8,024 bases of DNA from assembly GCA_016183075.1 (NCBI GenBank), contig JACPFH010000747.1, forward strand, positions 1 to 8,024, in the 5' to 3' direction. Positions 7,286 through 8,024 of this stretch are shown here, in pieces (within the stretch, counting starts at the first letter, position 1; every line of letters starts with the position of its first letter). The DNA comes from Deltaproteobacteria bacterium. Lineage in GTDB: Bacteria; Desulfobacterota; Binatia; UBA9968. The notes under the pieces were generated by a model. That model was not told the origin of the DNA, did no database searches, and saw only the letters and a program-made list of their open reading frames with translations. A program made the position numbers and the translations under genes.

Positions 7286-8024
7286 CAACAGAGATATTCT
7301 TACCGGCAGGCGAAACGAAAAATCCTCTTCGCCGGAAGAAAGCTTGAGTCTTCCGGTCCCGGCGAGATCTCCCGCGATCTCGCCACGCTTCCAAACGCTG
7401 CTCCCCAGAGCGGAAAGAAGCGCGGAATGGTCAAGCCTGACGGGCATTTGCAGGATGTTCCGTTGATTTCCGTGCAGGGAAAAGGCTTCTCGTTCCCCGA
7501 ACCCCACTACCCGGCCGTGAATCTCGAGGGCATAGCTCAGCTTGTGGAAGCTCAAATCGAACGGTAGCGGCTGCCTGATGGCAACATTCATGTTGACCGC
7601 GCTCTGCCTCAAGCCGACACTACCGATGCTGATTCTTTCCAGTTCAACAAAACGGCCCAAGACATCGGTGAGAGGCTCTTTGAACCGAACGTATGGGCGA
7701 TCGACTCTACCCCTCCAGTCCGCCTGCCTCGGTCCATACGGGGTGACCAGTGAGCCGGTCAAGCGGTAATCGACCCAGTCGTGGCGGATTCTGTCGAGAA
7801 AAGCCGGTTGAATTCTGCTGTACTGTATCGTTCCTTCGACGCGGGACAGCCCGCCGGGAAGAAGAACGAGGGGAGAATCAATTTGGGCGGGTACCGTGGA
7901 TCCGAACAAAAGCAATCTTCCGCGGAAGCGTGAGCTCGAATTCAAGAGTTTGGGAGCATGCGTGAGGAGCTCGATCCCGGACCGCGTCTCTTGGACCGGA
8001 CCGATCGTCATCTCCGCCGGCGCG
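7283..8024 (-). CDS. LEA type 2 / WHy-domain protein (5' end outside window)
   Basis: The visible 242 residues from the internal ATG at 8011 look like tandem water-stress/hypersensitive-response (WHy, LEA14-type) beta-sandwich repeats. The second copy is clearer, at about residues 124-242. It runs LERISIG, AVNMNVAIRQPLPFDLSF (the place of the usual NPNPFPL segment), LSYALEIHGRVVGFGE, a hydrophilic turn, LQMPVRLDHSALLSAL, then GTGRLKL and FRLPVRI strands. Residues about 31-100 resemble the second half of another copy (LLFGSTVPAQIDSP, then VEGTIQYSRI and DYRLTGSLV). Bacterial relatives are often secreted or lipoprotein-anchored and implicated in desiccation or stress tolerance. The frame stays open to the window edge, and the GGAG before ATG 8011 touches the codon with no spacing, so the true start and any signal peptide probably lie outside. 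It overlaps lhr by one base. The fold call rests on pattern alone, and the cellular role is unknown. Confidence 0.6.
   Translation of the reverse strand, partial: APAEMTIGPVQETRSGIELLTHAPKLLNSSSRFRGRLLLFGSTVPAQIDSPLVLLPGGLSRVEGTIQYSRIQPAFLDRIRHDWVDYRLTGSLVTPYGPRQADWRGRVDRPYVRFKEPLTDVLGRFVELERISIGSVGLRQSAVNMNVAIRQPLPFDLSFHKLSYALEIHGRVVGFGEREAFSLHGNQRNILQMPVRLDHSALLSALGSSVWKRGEIAGDLAGTGRLKLSSGEEDFSFRLPVRISLL

Overview
This is a GC-rich bacterial window, apparently chromosomal, with no plasmid, phage or IS genes. Its genes are a large bacterial Lhr helicase, an orphan molybdenum hydroxylase large subunit, a PF04909-type amidohydrolase remnant and an intergenic palindrome of the 'TTCGAC..GCTCAG' type. 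Together these suggest an uncultured environmental lineage near the former Deltaproteobacteria (Binatia/NC10/Rokubacteria-like). That placement is an impression from gene families and the repeat, not a demonstrated taxonomy.

Layout. Positions 1-115 hold no supportable gene. Positions 116-490 (+) encode the C-terminal part of a metal-dependent amidohydrolase. Its reading frame is blocked upstream by a stop, and the likely continuation lies in another frame, so it looks like a decayed gene. Positions 491-676 separate this remnant from the convergent minus-strand genes and hold a nested inverted repeat (496-616). Everything from 677 to the right edge is one tightly packed minus-strand gene series, read right to left: a LEA type 2/WHy-domain protein (7283-8024, 5' end outside the window), the full-length Lhr-type ATP-dependent helicase (2910-7283), and a xanthine dehydrogenase-family molybdopterin-binding subunit (677-2899).

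The three minus-strand genes look co-transcribed and translationally coupled. The LEA2 stop and the Lhr start overlap as TAATG. The Lhr stop (TAG) abuts the Shine-Dalgarno sequence of the molybdoenzyme, with 10 bases between the two genes. Their functions (stress-type beta-sandwich protein, nucleic acid repair helicase, molybdenum hydroxylase) have no obvious shared pathway. The [2Fe-2S] and FAD subunits that normally accompany this type of large subunit are absent from the window, and two usually conserved glutamines near the molybdenum site appear replaced.

I found no CRISPR array, tRNA, rRNA, riboswitch or complete mobile element. No wholly new system is evident. The best leads are the orphan, active-site-divergent molybdoenzyme coupled to Lhr and the structured repeat at the convergent junction.
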